In this document: in pieces, positions 1 through 6,544 of the stretch
Numbering within the stretch: position 1 is the stretch's first letter
Layout: every line of letters begins with the position of its first letter
From: CAJKWP01 sp964554475
GTDB taxonomy: Bacteria > Bacillota > Clostridia > Christensenellales > UBA1242
Direction: 5' to 3'
NCBI GenBank assembly: GCA_964554475.1
Contig: CAZKOT010000010.1
Coordinates: 1-34,772 of the forward strand
Length of the DNA stretch: 34,772 nucleotides
The notes under the pieces: model-generated
The model's input: the letters and a program-made list of their open reading frames with translations, nothing else
Databases searched by the model: none
What the model was told of the DNA's origin: nothing
Position numbers and translations under genes: made by a program

Positions 1-990
1 AGTAACCTCTCTACCTCTGGGAGTACGTTTAATAAATCCTTCCTTAATTAAAAAGGGCTCATACACCTCTTCTATCGTACCAATATCATCACTCACAGCA
101 GTTGCAATTGTTGATATACCAACAGGTCCGCCATTAAATTTTGTAATCATTGTTGTTAACATTCTTCTGTCAATATGGTCAAGTCCCAATTCATCAACTT
201 CTAAAAGGGAAAGAGATTTTTGTGCCATTTCAAAAGTAATAATTCCCTCGCCCATAACCTGACTGTAATCTCTAATACGTTTTAAAAAACGGTTTGCAAT
301 ACGTGGAGTTCCCCTGCTTCGTTTTGCAATTTCAAGTGAAGCTTTTTCTTCTATTTCAATTTTTAAGATTCTTGCCGAACGTTTTATGATTGTTTGCAAT
401 TCCTCACTTGAATAAAGTTCCAATCGGCAAATTATTCCAAATCTATCACGAAGAGGTCCTGTGAGCATTCCAGCACGAGTTGTTGCACCAATTAATGTGA
501 ATGGTTTAATCTTGAGACGCATATTTCGTGCTGAAGGTCCTTTGCCCACAATAAAATCGAGTGCAAAATCTTCCATTGCCGGATAAAGAATTTCTTCAAC
601 TGTTTTATTAAGTCTGTGAATTTCATCAATAAAAAGAACATCATTTTGATTTAAGTTTGTAAGTATTGCCGCCAAATCCGCTGCATGCTCAATTGCTGGA
701 CCAGAAGTTATTTTAATTTGAGAATTTAGTTCGTTTGCAATAATGTGAGAAAGAGTTGTCTTACCTAAACCCGGTGGACCATAAAGCAAAACATGATCTA
801 AAGCATCAGTTCTTCTTTTCGCTGCTTTTATAAAAATTTCCAAATTATCTTTAATTTTTTTTTGACCAATAAATTCTAAAAAATTTGTTGGGCGTAACGA
901 ATTTTCTAAAATTAATTCAGTTGGAGTTTTGGCACTTGTAATAACCCGCTCTTTTCCAAGCATACTACTTTTTATGTTTTCATTATTCAT
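1..990 (-). CDS. ruvB: Holliday junction branch migration ATPase RuvB (C-terminus cut by window edge)
   Basis: RuvB is the hexameric AAA+ motor that drives Holliday junction branch migration with RuvA. Reading the minus strand from the ATG at 990 gives 330 open codons to the window edge. Visible motifs are Walker A (YGPPGLGKTTL), Walker B (FIDEIHRL), sensor 1 (GATTRAG), the arginine finger region (GPLRDRFG) and the C-terminal winged-helix end (RTPRGREVT). RuvB proteins normally end about 5-15 residues after this point, so only a short tail is missing. The ATG lies one base after the ruvA stop, so the two are probably translationally coupled. A second in-frame ATG is ten codons in. Confidence 0.96.
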   Translation of the reverse strand, partial: MNNENIKSSMLGKERVITSAKTPTELILENSLRPTNFLEFIGQKKIKDNLEIFIKAAKRRTDALDHVLLYGPPGLGKTTLSHIIANELNSQIKITSGPAIEHAADLAAILTNLNQNDVLFIDEIHRLNKTVEEILYPAMEDFALDFIVGKGPSARNMRLKIKPFTLIGATTRAGMLTGPLRDRFGIICRLELYSSEELQTIIKRSARILKIEIEEKASLEIAKRSRGTPRIANRFLKRIRDYSQVMGEGIITFEMAQKSLSLLEVDELGLDHIDRRMLTTMITKFNGGPVGISTIATAVSDDIGTIEEVYEPFLIKEGFIKRTPRGREVT

Positions 991-991
991 A

Positions 992-1573
992 TTATCTACC
1001 CATTTCTTTTAGTGCTTTTGTGACAATTTCTTCACTAGTACTATCAATAGTTGCACATGATTTTGCAAGCGTTAATGCTTCGGTTTTAGTTAATCCCAAA
1101 CTGACAAGTGCTTCAACCGCTTCACCAACCGAAGTTAAATCGTATTCAAAATTCTCATTTATTTTTCCAAGAACATCTATTTTATCTTTAAGTTCCAAAC
1201 AAATTCGTTCTGCGCTTTTTGTTCCTAAACCTTTAATTTTTGTAAGCATTTTCACATTTTCATTTGCAATCGCAATCATTAATTCATCAAGTTTCATTCC
1301 CGACAAAATATTAATAGCAAGTTTTGGACCTATACCATTGACTTCAATCAATTTCAAAAACAATGATTTTTCTTCAAAAGAAGAAAAACCAAAAAGAATA
1401 AGTCCATCTTCTTTAACTTGAAGATAGGTTAAAATTTGACAATGTTCATTTTGCAATGGAAGAGATGTGAGTGTGTTGTTTGAAACAAAAAGATCATAAC
1501 CAATCCCACCACATTCAACAACAATTTTTCCCTCTTCTTTATGGATTAAATTTCCGTTTATGTATGAAATCAT
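992..1573 (-). CDS. ruvA: Holliday junction branch migration protein RuvA
   Basis: RuvA is the tetrameric Holliday junction-binding partner of RuvB. The 193-residue protein has the N-terminal OB fold (MISYINGNLI, GGIGYDL), two helix-hairpin-helix segments (LIEVNGIGPKLAINILSG and LTKIKGLGTKSAERI), and the C-terminal RuvB-binding helical domain (SVGEAVEALVSLGLTKTEA). An upstream in-frame ATG at 1591 would add six residues. I prefer 1573 because an AAAGGA Shine-Dalgarno site sits just before it and the protein then starts at the usual family position. It lies about 50 bases after ruvC and one base before ruvB, consistent with a ruvCAB operon. Confidence 0.96.
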   Translation of the reverse strand: MISYINGNLIHKEEGKIVVECGGIGYDLFVSNNTLTSLPLQNEHCQILTYLQVKEDGLILFGFSSFEEKSLFLKLIEVNGIGPKLAINILSGMKLDELMIAIANENVKMLTKIKGLGTKSAERICLELKDKIDVLGKINENFEYDLTSVGEAVEALVSLGLTKTEALTLAKSCATIDSTSEEIVTKALKEMGR

Positions 1574-1624
1574 ATAATTCCTTTTAATCACATTTTAACA
1601 CAACTAATTAATTAATAACAAGAA

Positions 1625-2116
1625 TTAAATTTGATTACAATTCAAATTACAATTAATTTGACTATGACAAATTGCAACTGCTAATGCATCGGCAGCATCA
1701 TCAGGTTTTGGAATTGAGGATAAATTTAAAATTGCTTTTGTCATGAATTGAACTTGTTTTTTGTCTGCTCTCCCCTGTCCTGTCAATGCTTGTTTAATTT
1801 GAAGAGGTGTGTATTCAAATAAATTTTGGCAATTTTTTTTACAGCAATTTATTATAACTCCTCTTGCTTGTGATACAGTTATAATTGTTTTTTTATTTTT
1901 AAAATAAAAAAGTTCTTCAATTGCCACGACATCGGGTTTAAAAATTTCAAACAATTTATACAAAGAATTTTCAATAATCAAAAGTCGCTGGGGCATAGAC
2001 AATTTTTTTTCAGTTTCAATAACGCCATAATCAACAGCATTCAATTCACCATGAAAATTGTCAATTAATCCATAACCGACTAATGCAAATCCGGGGTCGA
2101 TGCCTAATATTCTCAC
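1625..2116 (-). CDS. ruvC: Holliday junction endonuclease RuvC
   Basis: RuvC is the dimeric resolvase that nicks Holliday junctions. The 163-residue length is typical. The acidic catalytic residues are visible: Asp7 in GIDPG, Glu67 in AIEELFY, and the Asp pair in PDDAADALAVAICH. The start is a GTG at 2116 preceded by TGAGGTAG; an ATG a few bases upstream is followed in frame by a stop and cannot be used. It appears to be the first gene of ruvCAB. The C-terminus is an odd short Asn/Cys-rich tail (NCNLNCNQ). Confidence 0.96.
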   Translation of the reverse strand: MRILGIDPGFALVGYGLIDNFHGELNAVDYGVIETEKKLSMPQRLLIIENSLYKLFEIFKPDVVAIEELFYFKNKKTIITVSQARGVIINCCKKNCQNLFEYTPLQIKQALTGQGRADKKQVQFMTKAILNLSSIPKPDDAADALAVAICHSQINCNLNCNQI

Positions 2117-2171
2117 GGACTACCTCATTTTTTAAATTTTAGACAATAAGAAATTAATTCAAATTATTACT

Positions 2172-2188
2172 CGTTGAGAATTGAAAAT
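2172..2188. repeat. Two-unit (ATTGAGA) heptamer remnant
   Basis: The leader upstream of ruvC carries GTTGAGA-ATTGAAA, two units of the 7-bp motif found in longer form at 3126 and 23236. It is short enough that chance alone could explain it. Confidence 0.3.
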
Positions 2189-2238
2189 AAAAATTTTGTT
2201 AGTATAAAAAATCCTATTCACACAACCTTAACCACTGA

Positions 2239-3606
2239 TTATGTTATAAAATTTTTACTAGTAAAGTCAAACTTTCCGCTAACAAACTCATTTATTTTAA
2301 AATCTCCTTTTATCTTACACTTAATATAATTTTCCGTATAACCAATTGCAGTGCCATTTTTAATTTCTTCAACTAAAACAGTCAGTTCTTTTCCGTCATT
2401 TAATTTTAAAAAATTTTCTTCGCACTCTTTTTTAATTGATTCTAAAATGTTGAGTCTTTTTTTAATAATATTACCGTCAATAAGTTTCAGTTTTGACGCA
2501 ACAGTTCCTTCTCTTTTTGAAAAAGGAAAAATATGTAAATTCGCAAATCTTACACTACGAACAAATTCACATGTTCTTTCAAATTCTTCTTCGGTTTCAG
2601 TTGGATATCCCACAATTAAATCGGTTGTAATTGCGGGGATTTCGTAATACTTTCTAATTAATTTAACACAATCAAAAAACTGTGCTGTTGTGTAATGACG
2701 ATTCATGTCTTTTAAAACTTTATCCGAACCGCTTTGAAGTGAAAGATGAAAATGAGGACAAAAATTTTTTAAATTTTTAATTATTTCCAAAAATTCTTTA
2801 GTGATTAAACCTGCCTCAAATGAACTTATTCTAATTCTGCCTTCAAAAAAATTTAATGCTAAAATCACATCAGCAAGTTTTTTTTCTTTGTCACAATAGG
2901 AACTTACGTCAATCCCCGTTAAAACAATTTCTTTGACTTTGCCTTGCAAAGATTTGACTTCATCAATGATGTCCTCGAAGTTTCTTGAACGACTTCGCCC
3001 ACGTAAGTAAGGAATGATACAATATGAGCAAAAATTATTACAACCGTCTTGAATTTTGACGAAAGCACGAACTTTTGACGGTTTAGAAAATTCTGTTTTT
3101 TCAAATTCTGTAGGAAGATTAAAAAATTGAGAATTGAGAATTGATAATTGAGAATTAATAATATTTTTGTTTTTATCTTTATTTTTTATTACTTGCTCTT
3201 TCCTCTCTTCTTTGCTTCTCTCATCACAACTTATAAATTGTCTATTGTTTAACTCTTGTTTTTTATCATTAATTTTTTGATTAATAATTTGTGCTAATTT
3301 TATTTTATTTGCCGTTCCGCCAACATAGCAAACATTTTTATTATTTAAAAATTGTTTTGACTCTTTTTGAGATGCACAACCTATCACAAAAACTTTTGAC
3401 TGTGGATTATATTTGAATAATTTTGTAACCGCTTGTCGTGATTTTCTTTCCGCCTCATTTGTTATTGCGCATGAATTAATAATAAAAATATCTGCAAACC
3501 CAACTTTATCCAAAACTTCAAATCCCATTTTTTCAAGTTCGTTTGCTAAAACATCACTTTCATATTGATTAACCTTACATCCAAGGGTGTAAATAAAAAC
3601 TTTCAT
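2239..3606 (-). CDS. mtaB: tRNA t6A37 methylthiotransferase MtaB
   Basis: MtaB is a radical-SAM enzyme that converts t6A37 to ms2t6A37 in ANN-decoding tRNAs. The 455-residue protein has the N-terminal UPF0004 cluster-binding domain (YTLGCKVNQYESD, with further Cys in NSCAIT and GCASQ), the radical-SAM motif CNNFCSYC followed by IIPYLRGRSRSR (which separates MtaB/MiaB from other radical-SAM proteins), and a C-terminal TRAM-like domain. Residues about 112-170, between the two domains, are a low-complexity Lys/Asn/Glu linker partly encoded by a 7-bp tandem repeat (3126-3160). In B. subtilis mtaB follows dnaJ-prmA-rsmE; here a plus-strand gene separates it from rsmE. No Shine-Dalgarno site precedes the ATG. 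Confidence 0.93.
   Translation of the reverse strand: MKVFIYTLGCKVNQYESDVLANELEKMGFEVLDKVGFADIFIINSCAITNEAERKSRQAVTKLFKYNPQSKVFVIGCASQKESKQFLNNKNVCYVGGTANKIKLAQIINQKINDKKQELNNRQFISCDERSKEERKEQVIKNKDKNKNIINSQLSILNSQFFNLPTEFEKTEFSKPSKVRAFVKIQDGCNNFCSYCIIPYLRGRSRSRNFEDIIDEVKSLQGKVKEIVLTGIDVSSYCDKEKKLADVILALNFFEGRIRISSFEAGLITKEFLEIIKNLKNFCPHFHLSLQSGSDKVLKDMNRHYTTAQFFDCVKLIRKYYEIPAITTDLIVGYPTETEEEFERTCEFVRSVRFANLHIFPFSKREGTVASKLKLIDGNIIKKRLNILESIKKECEENFLKLNDGKELTVLVEEIKNGTAIGYTENYIKCKIKGDFKINEFVSGKFDFTSKNFIT
3126..3160. repeat. (ATTGAGA)5 heptamer tandem repeat inside mtaB
   Basis: Five 7-bp units run without gaps: ATTGAGA, ATTGAGA, ATTGATA, ATTGAGA, ATTAATA. On the coding strand this reads as the interdomain peptide INSQLSILNSQF. 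A 7-bp unit cycles through all three frames, giving a seven-residue peptide period. Related short tracts occur at 2172, 4998 and 23236. Confidence 0.8.
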
Positions 3607-3613
3607 ATTAAAA

Positions 3614-3644
3614 ATAATATATCATTATTTTAAATAATTTACAA
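3614..3644 (-). promoter_or_regulatory. Putative mtaB promoter giving a near-leaderless mRNA
   Basis: On the minus strand TTGTAA (3644-3639), 17 bases, TATATT (3621-3616), with an overlapping alternative TATTAT (3619-3614). The predicted start of transcription is only 1-3 bases before the mtaB ATG at 3606, and no Shine-Dalgarno site is present. Confidence 0.45.
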
Positions 3645-3809
3645 CAAAGGAAAATAATAAAAAAATGTTATAGACATAATAAGTTAAGGATAATAATTGC
3701 ATATGTTAATAAAAAAATTTCTTTAATTCGTATGAAGAGCATTCGTAAAAGTTTAAAACATATTCAAATGTTTCATTTTTTTAGAAAAGGTTAAAAATAT
3801 ATGCATGTA

Positions 3810-3837
3810 TTGACATATGCTAGTTTTTATATATAAT
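3810..3837 (+). promoter_or_regulatory. Consensus sigma-A promoter at the leaderless start of the kinase-like gene
   Basis: TTGACA (3810-3815), 16 bases, TATAAT (3832-3837); both hexamers match consensus exactly. Six bases later is the ATG at 3844, which would be the +1 position. An in-frame ATG at 3817 lies in the spacer and cannot be on this transcript. Confidence 0.8.
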
Positions 3838-3843
3838 TATTAT

Positions 3844-4788
3844 ATGTTAATAGAACATTTTCCTTATATAAATGAGTATTTTGCAAAACAATTAATTTTT
3901 TTTGCGAATAACATGACCACTTTTAACAGAAGCGGTAAACATAATGATGTTATTTTTTTTGATAATTATGTAGTTTTGAAAACAAAACAATATGATTCAA
4001 TTGTTATAAAAGACGATGAAAAATTTCAAACGGAAAATAATCTTTTTAATAAAGTTATTAAAATTCTACACGATTTAAGAAACAATGGTGTTAATGTGGT
4101 TCCAATTCTTGGCTATGCTTGTATACCCGAAGTTCATGATAAAATTACTTATGGTTTAGGATATGTGTTGCAACCAAAAGCAAGTGGCAATGAAATGTAT
4201 AATGAAAAATTTTTAACCCAAAAAAAATATTTACTTTCACAAACAAAAGTATTAGCAAATGCTTCCCAAAGTCATTACGACAAATTTGTTGCAGATGTTT
4301 TAGAAATTTTAAAAACAAGACTTTGGGTTGATCATTTACATAAAGACAATTTTTTTTACGATAAGCAAAATGGTTTTTCGTTTATTGATATAAACAAATT
4401 TTTGACAAAAACAGAACAAGCAAGAGAAATGAAATTTATAGACAGATGTTTTTTTTCACCTTGTTTAAATGTTTTAACAGATGAAATGCTTTTAGGTTTT
4501 TCAGAAAATGAATTTTTTGAATTAATAGGTAATAATCAAAAAATTTTTCATAAGTGCAAAAATGCAATATTAAATAAACAAATCATGAGTGAAATTGAAA
4601 TCAATAAATTAATTGAAGCGGGAGATGAAGATAATTTAAAAAATAACATAATTGAAATTATACGTCTCGGTGGATATGATTTATATTTCGCTGATAGATT
4701 ATTACCTATTTGGATTGCAGGTGTTAATGTCAATAAAAAATTCGACCACCAAGTATTTGACAATAAAAATCAATCAATGAATATGTAA
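3844..4788 (+). CDS. Protein-kinase-like fold protein of unknown function
   Basis: No family is recognised with certainty. The 314-residue protein has features of the protein kinase/aminoglycoside phosphotransferase fold: a strand with lysine (VVLKTK), a following Glu-containing helix, a hinge-like YGLGYVLQPKASG, then LWVDHLHKDNFFYD and FSFIDINKF, which resemble the catalytic and metal-binding loops (HxDLxxxN and a D of DFG type). The Asn and second Asp are present, but the usual catalytic Asp position is His, with an Asp one residue earlier. The C-terminal third is helical and unassigned. The gene is alone on the plus strand between mtaB and rsmE, with its own consensus promoter and no ribosome-binding site. 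It could be a degenerate kinase or a divergent phosphotransferase. Confidence 0.7.
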   Translation: MLIEHFPYINEYFAKQLIFFANNMTTFNRSGKHNDVIFFDNYVVLKTKQYDSIVIKDDEKFQTENNLFNKVIKILHDLRNNGVNVVPILGYACIPEVHDKITYGLGYVLQPKASGNEMYNEKFLTQKKYLLSQTKVLANASQSHYDKFVADVLEILKTRLWVDHLHKDNFFYDKQNGFSFIDINKFLTKTEQAREMKFIDRCFFSPCLNVLTDEMLLGFSENEFFELIGNNQKIFHKCKNAILNKQIMSEIEINKLIEAGDEDNLKNNIIEIIRLGGYDLYFADRLLPIWIAGVNVNKKFDHQVFDNKNQSMNM

Positions 4789-4800
4789 AAATTTATTGAA

Positions 4801-5601
4801 TTATAACTGAAAAGAATTTGTATCTTTAGATTGATTTAGCTCACCTAATAAAAACATTATTATGCTTGCTAAAGTTATTGACGCAGTTTCTGCTCTTAAA
4901 ATTCGTTTCCCTAAACTTACAGATTTTGCACCACGAGAAATAATTTCAAAAATTTCTTTTTCCGAAAATCCACCCTCACTACCAACAATTAATGCAATTT
5001 GAGAATTGAGAGTTCCCTCACACTTATCACCTAACGGTAAAAAGTGAGAAGTATCATCATAATTATTTATCACATCCTTAATTGAAGTATTATTTTCGTT
5101 TTCATTTGCAAAAATGACAATTTCAAAACCTTTTAATTTTTCAAGCATTTCATTAAAAGTAATTCCGTCATGAACTTTTAAAAAATCTGCTCTTCCGCAC
5201 TGCTTGCTTGCTTCAATTGAAATTTTATTGTAACGTAGAGTTTTTCCCTCTTTTAATTTTGAAACCGTAAAAGTACTTTCAAAAGGTATAATTGAGGTGA
5301 GTCCTAATTCACTCATTTTTTGAATTATGAATTCGAATTTATCAGATTTTAATAGTGCTTGAAAAAGCGTTACTTTTGATTTTGGTGTTTTATCTGAAAG
5401 CTGTATTTTTTGAATTTTGCATAAAACTTTTTGGTTCTCAAGCGAAATAATTTCGCAAAAATAATCTTTTCCATCACCACAAAAACAAATAATTTCATCG
5501 CCTACTTTAAAACGAAGAACATTTTTTAAATGATTGTAATCACTTCCTTCCAAAATTATTTTTTCACTATCTATAATTTTTTTAACGAAAAATCTTCTCA
5601 T
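4801..5601 (-). CDS. rsmE: 16S rRNA m3U1498 methyltransferase RsmE
   Basis: RsmE methylates N3 of U1498 in 16S rRNA and has a SPOUT knot fold. The 266-residue protein starts MRRFFV, has a PUA-like N-terminal part (HLKNVLRFKVGDEI), ALLKSDKFEFIIQKMSELG, the ASKQCGR segment, and the knot signatures VGSEGGFSEKE and SLGKRILRAETA. A segment before the knot (about residues 185-203, including EGTLNSQI) looks longer than in B. subtilis RsmE and contains a short copy of the 7-bp repeat. The expected neighbour prmA is absent. There is no Shine-Dalgarno site; an extended -10 box lies directly before the ATG. Confidence 0.94.
   Translation of the reverse strand: MRRFFVKKIIDSEKIILEGSDYNHLKNVLRFKVGDEIICFCGDGKDYFCEIISLENQKVLCKIQKIQLSDKTPKSKVTLFQALLKSDKFEFIIQKMSELGLTSIIPFESTFTVSKLKEGKTLRYNKISIEASKQCGRADFLKVHDGITFNEMLEKLKGFEIVIFANENENNTSIKDVINNYDDTSHFLPLGDKCEGTLNSQIALIVGSEGGFSEKEIFEIISRGAKSVSLGKRILRAETASITLASIIMFLLGELNQSKDTNSFQL
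4998..5011. repeat. Two-unit heptamer tract inside rsmE
   Basis: TTTGAGA-ATTGAGA, two units matching the 7-bp motif at 3126 and 23236, read as LNSQ in RsmE at a point where the protein seems to carry extra residues. Two units could occur by chance. Confidence 0.35.
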
Positions 5602-5609
5602 AGAATAAT

Positions 5610-5618
5610 ATTATATCA
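5610..5618 (-). promoter_or_regulatory. Extended -10 promoter at the leaderless rsmE start
   Basis: The minus strand reads TGA-TATAAT (5618-5610), a perfect -10 with the TGn extension. The ATG of rsmE starts eight bases later, so the predicted leader is about 0-2 bases. No good -35 is seen at 17 bases (TTGTTA lies at 19). Confidence 0.55.
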
Positions 5619-5722
5619 CATTAATTATTTTTATTAACAAAAAAATTAGTTTTTTTCATAACTAATTTTTCTCTTTTATACTTACTTTATTTATTTCTTA
5701 AAAATTACCAATAGTTTTTTTA

Positions 5723-5744
5723 TTTTGTCGAAATATTTGACAAG
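5723..5744 (+). promoter_or_regulatory. Putative inverted pair of Spo0A boxes
   Basis: TTTTGTCGAA (5723-5732) matches the B. subtilis 0A-box core TGTCGAA. After a short spacer, TTTGACAAG (5736-5744) is the same type of box on the other strand (TGTCAAA). The second box overlaps the -35 hexamer of the gene at 5789, and spo0A is encoded in this window. The TGTCAA half is less informative because any TTGACA -35 resembles it. Confidence 0.45.
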
Positions 5745-5764
5745 TTTGTTGATATATGTATACA
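5737..5764 (+). promoter_or_regulatory. Sigma-A promoter of the membrane protein gene at 5789
   Basis: TTGACA (5737-5742), 16 bases, TATACA (5759-5764). It lies 25 bases upstream of the start codon, leaving room for the AAAGGAG ribosome-binding site at 5776-5782. Confidence 0.65.
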
Positions 5765-5788
5765 CTAAATCTAACAAAGGAGAAATTA

Positions 5789-6394
5789 ATGAACAAAAAA
5801 ATTAATAATTCTAAAAAAGATTCAATTATTGAACAACCTGTTGAACAAGTAATAGAACAATCTATTGAACAACCTATAGAACAACCTGTAAAAAAATTTG
5901 GTAAAAAAGCAAAAATAATCACATTTTCATCAATTGGAGGAGCACTATTAATTGCTTTGACAGTGATTTTAATTGTTGTTTTGTCCGCTCCATCACTACC
6001 TAGAATTTTTTTTAATCCACCAAATACCATTGAAGAAATGGCTGCAAGATTAGAAGATGATGGTTGGTCTGTTGGGAGCGTAGAAACTGTAAGCAATCCA
6101 CCAATTACTTTTAAAACTGTAACATCTACTAAAAATTCTGAAAATTCAACGATTATGTACTTTGATGACGAAACTACAGCAAAAAATATGTTTAATGCGG
6201 TAACTGCTATTTTTATTTTAATGGATGGAACTGAGGAAGATGGTAAAAGGATTTCAGTAAAGAAGGTAAATGATACCTTATACTCTATTTCCGTAAAAGA
6301 ATATAATCATACTGTTGGAACTGCAATGATTGCAATTGAAGGAAAAGCTATAATAGTTTATGGCAATGGAAACACAGAAGCAATAGATTTATAA
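5789..6394 (+). CDS. Single-pass membrane protein with EQ-rich cytosolic repeats, unknown function
   Basis: I do not recognise a family. The 201-residue protein starts at the ATG after AAAGGAG (an upstream ATG at 5756 lies inside the promoter). It has an N-terminal cytosolic stretch with five x-I/V-E-Q tetrapeptides, a basic KKFGKKAK patch, one membrane helix (about residues 43-64), then an outside domain of about 130 residues with alternating strands (TFKTVTSTKNSENSTIMYF, GTAMIAIEGKAIIVYG) and the acidic segment IEEMAARLEDDGWSV. It is a plus-strand gene between minus-strand dnaJ and rsmE, with possible Spo0A boxes on the promoter, so expression may be tied to post-exponential or sporulation signals; that link is inference. 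Confidence 0.8.
   Translation: MNKKINNSKKDSIIEQPVEQVIEQSIEQPIEQPVKKFGKKAKIITFSSIGGALLIALTVILIVVLSAPSLPRIFFNPPNTIEEMAARLEDDGWSVGSVETVSNPPITFKTVTSTKNSENSTIMYFDDETTAKNMFNAVTAIFILMDGTEEDGKRISVKKVNDTLYSISVKEYNHTVGTAMIAIEGKAIIVYGNGNTEAIDL
5825..5890 (+). repeat. 12-bp tandem repeat, five units plus a partial one, in coding sequence
   Basis: Five consecutive 12-bp units ending in (T/A)GAACAA (5825-5884) plus a partial CCTGTA encode the tetrapeptide x-(I/V)-E-Q. The copies differ mainly in the first six bases. Being a multiple of 3, the unit can change copy number without a frameshift. Confidence 0.85.
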
Positions 6395-6405
6395 ATAAAA
6401 ATTAA

Positions 6406-6434
6406 AAAAATGCCGGCAATTTGTCGGCATTTTT
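6406..6434. terminator. Bidirectional intrinsic terminator between the membrane protein gene and dnaJ
   Basis: AAAAATGCCG, nine-base loop, CGGCATTTTT. The GC core with flanking A and T runs gives a T tract after the stem on both strands, so it can end both the plus-strand gene (stop at 6394) and the minus-strand dnaJ transcript. Confidence 0.85.
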
Positions 6435-6544
6435 ATATTTAATGGATAACCAAAAAAAGTTTTCATTTTTAAAAAGAATAATGAATAACTAGTAATAAAA
6501 GATTTGCTATTTACGTTTATAAATACATTTTAATAAGCTAACAA

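Noticed and set aside
3732..3794. 20-codon basic ORF upstream of the kinase-like gene
   Set aside because: It has neither a ribosome-binding site nor a well-spaced promoter, and its length is expected by chance.
3817..3843. Upstream in-frame ATG of the kinase-like gene
   Set aside because: It lies between the -35 and -10 boxes of the only good promoter and has no ribosome-binding site, so 3844 is preferred.
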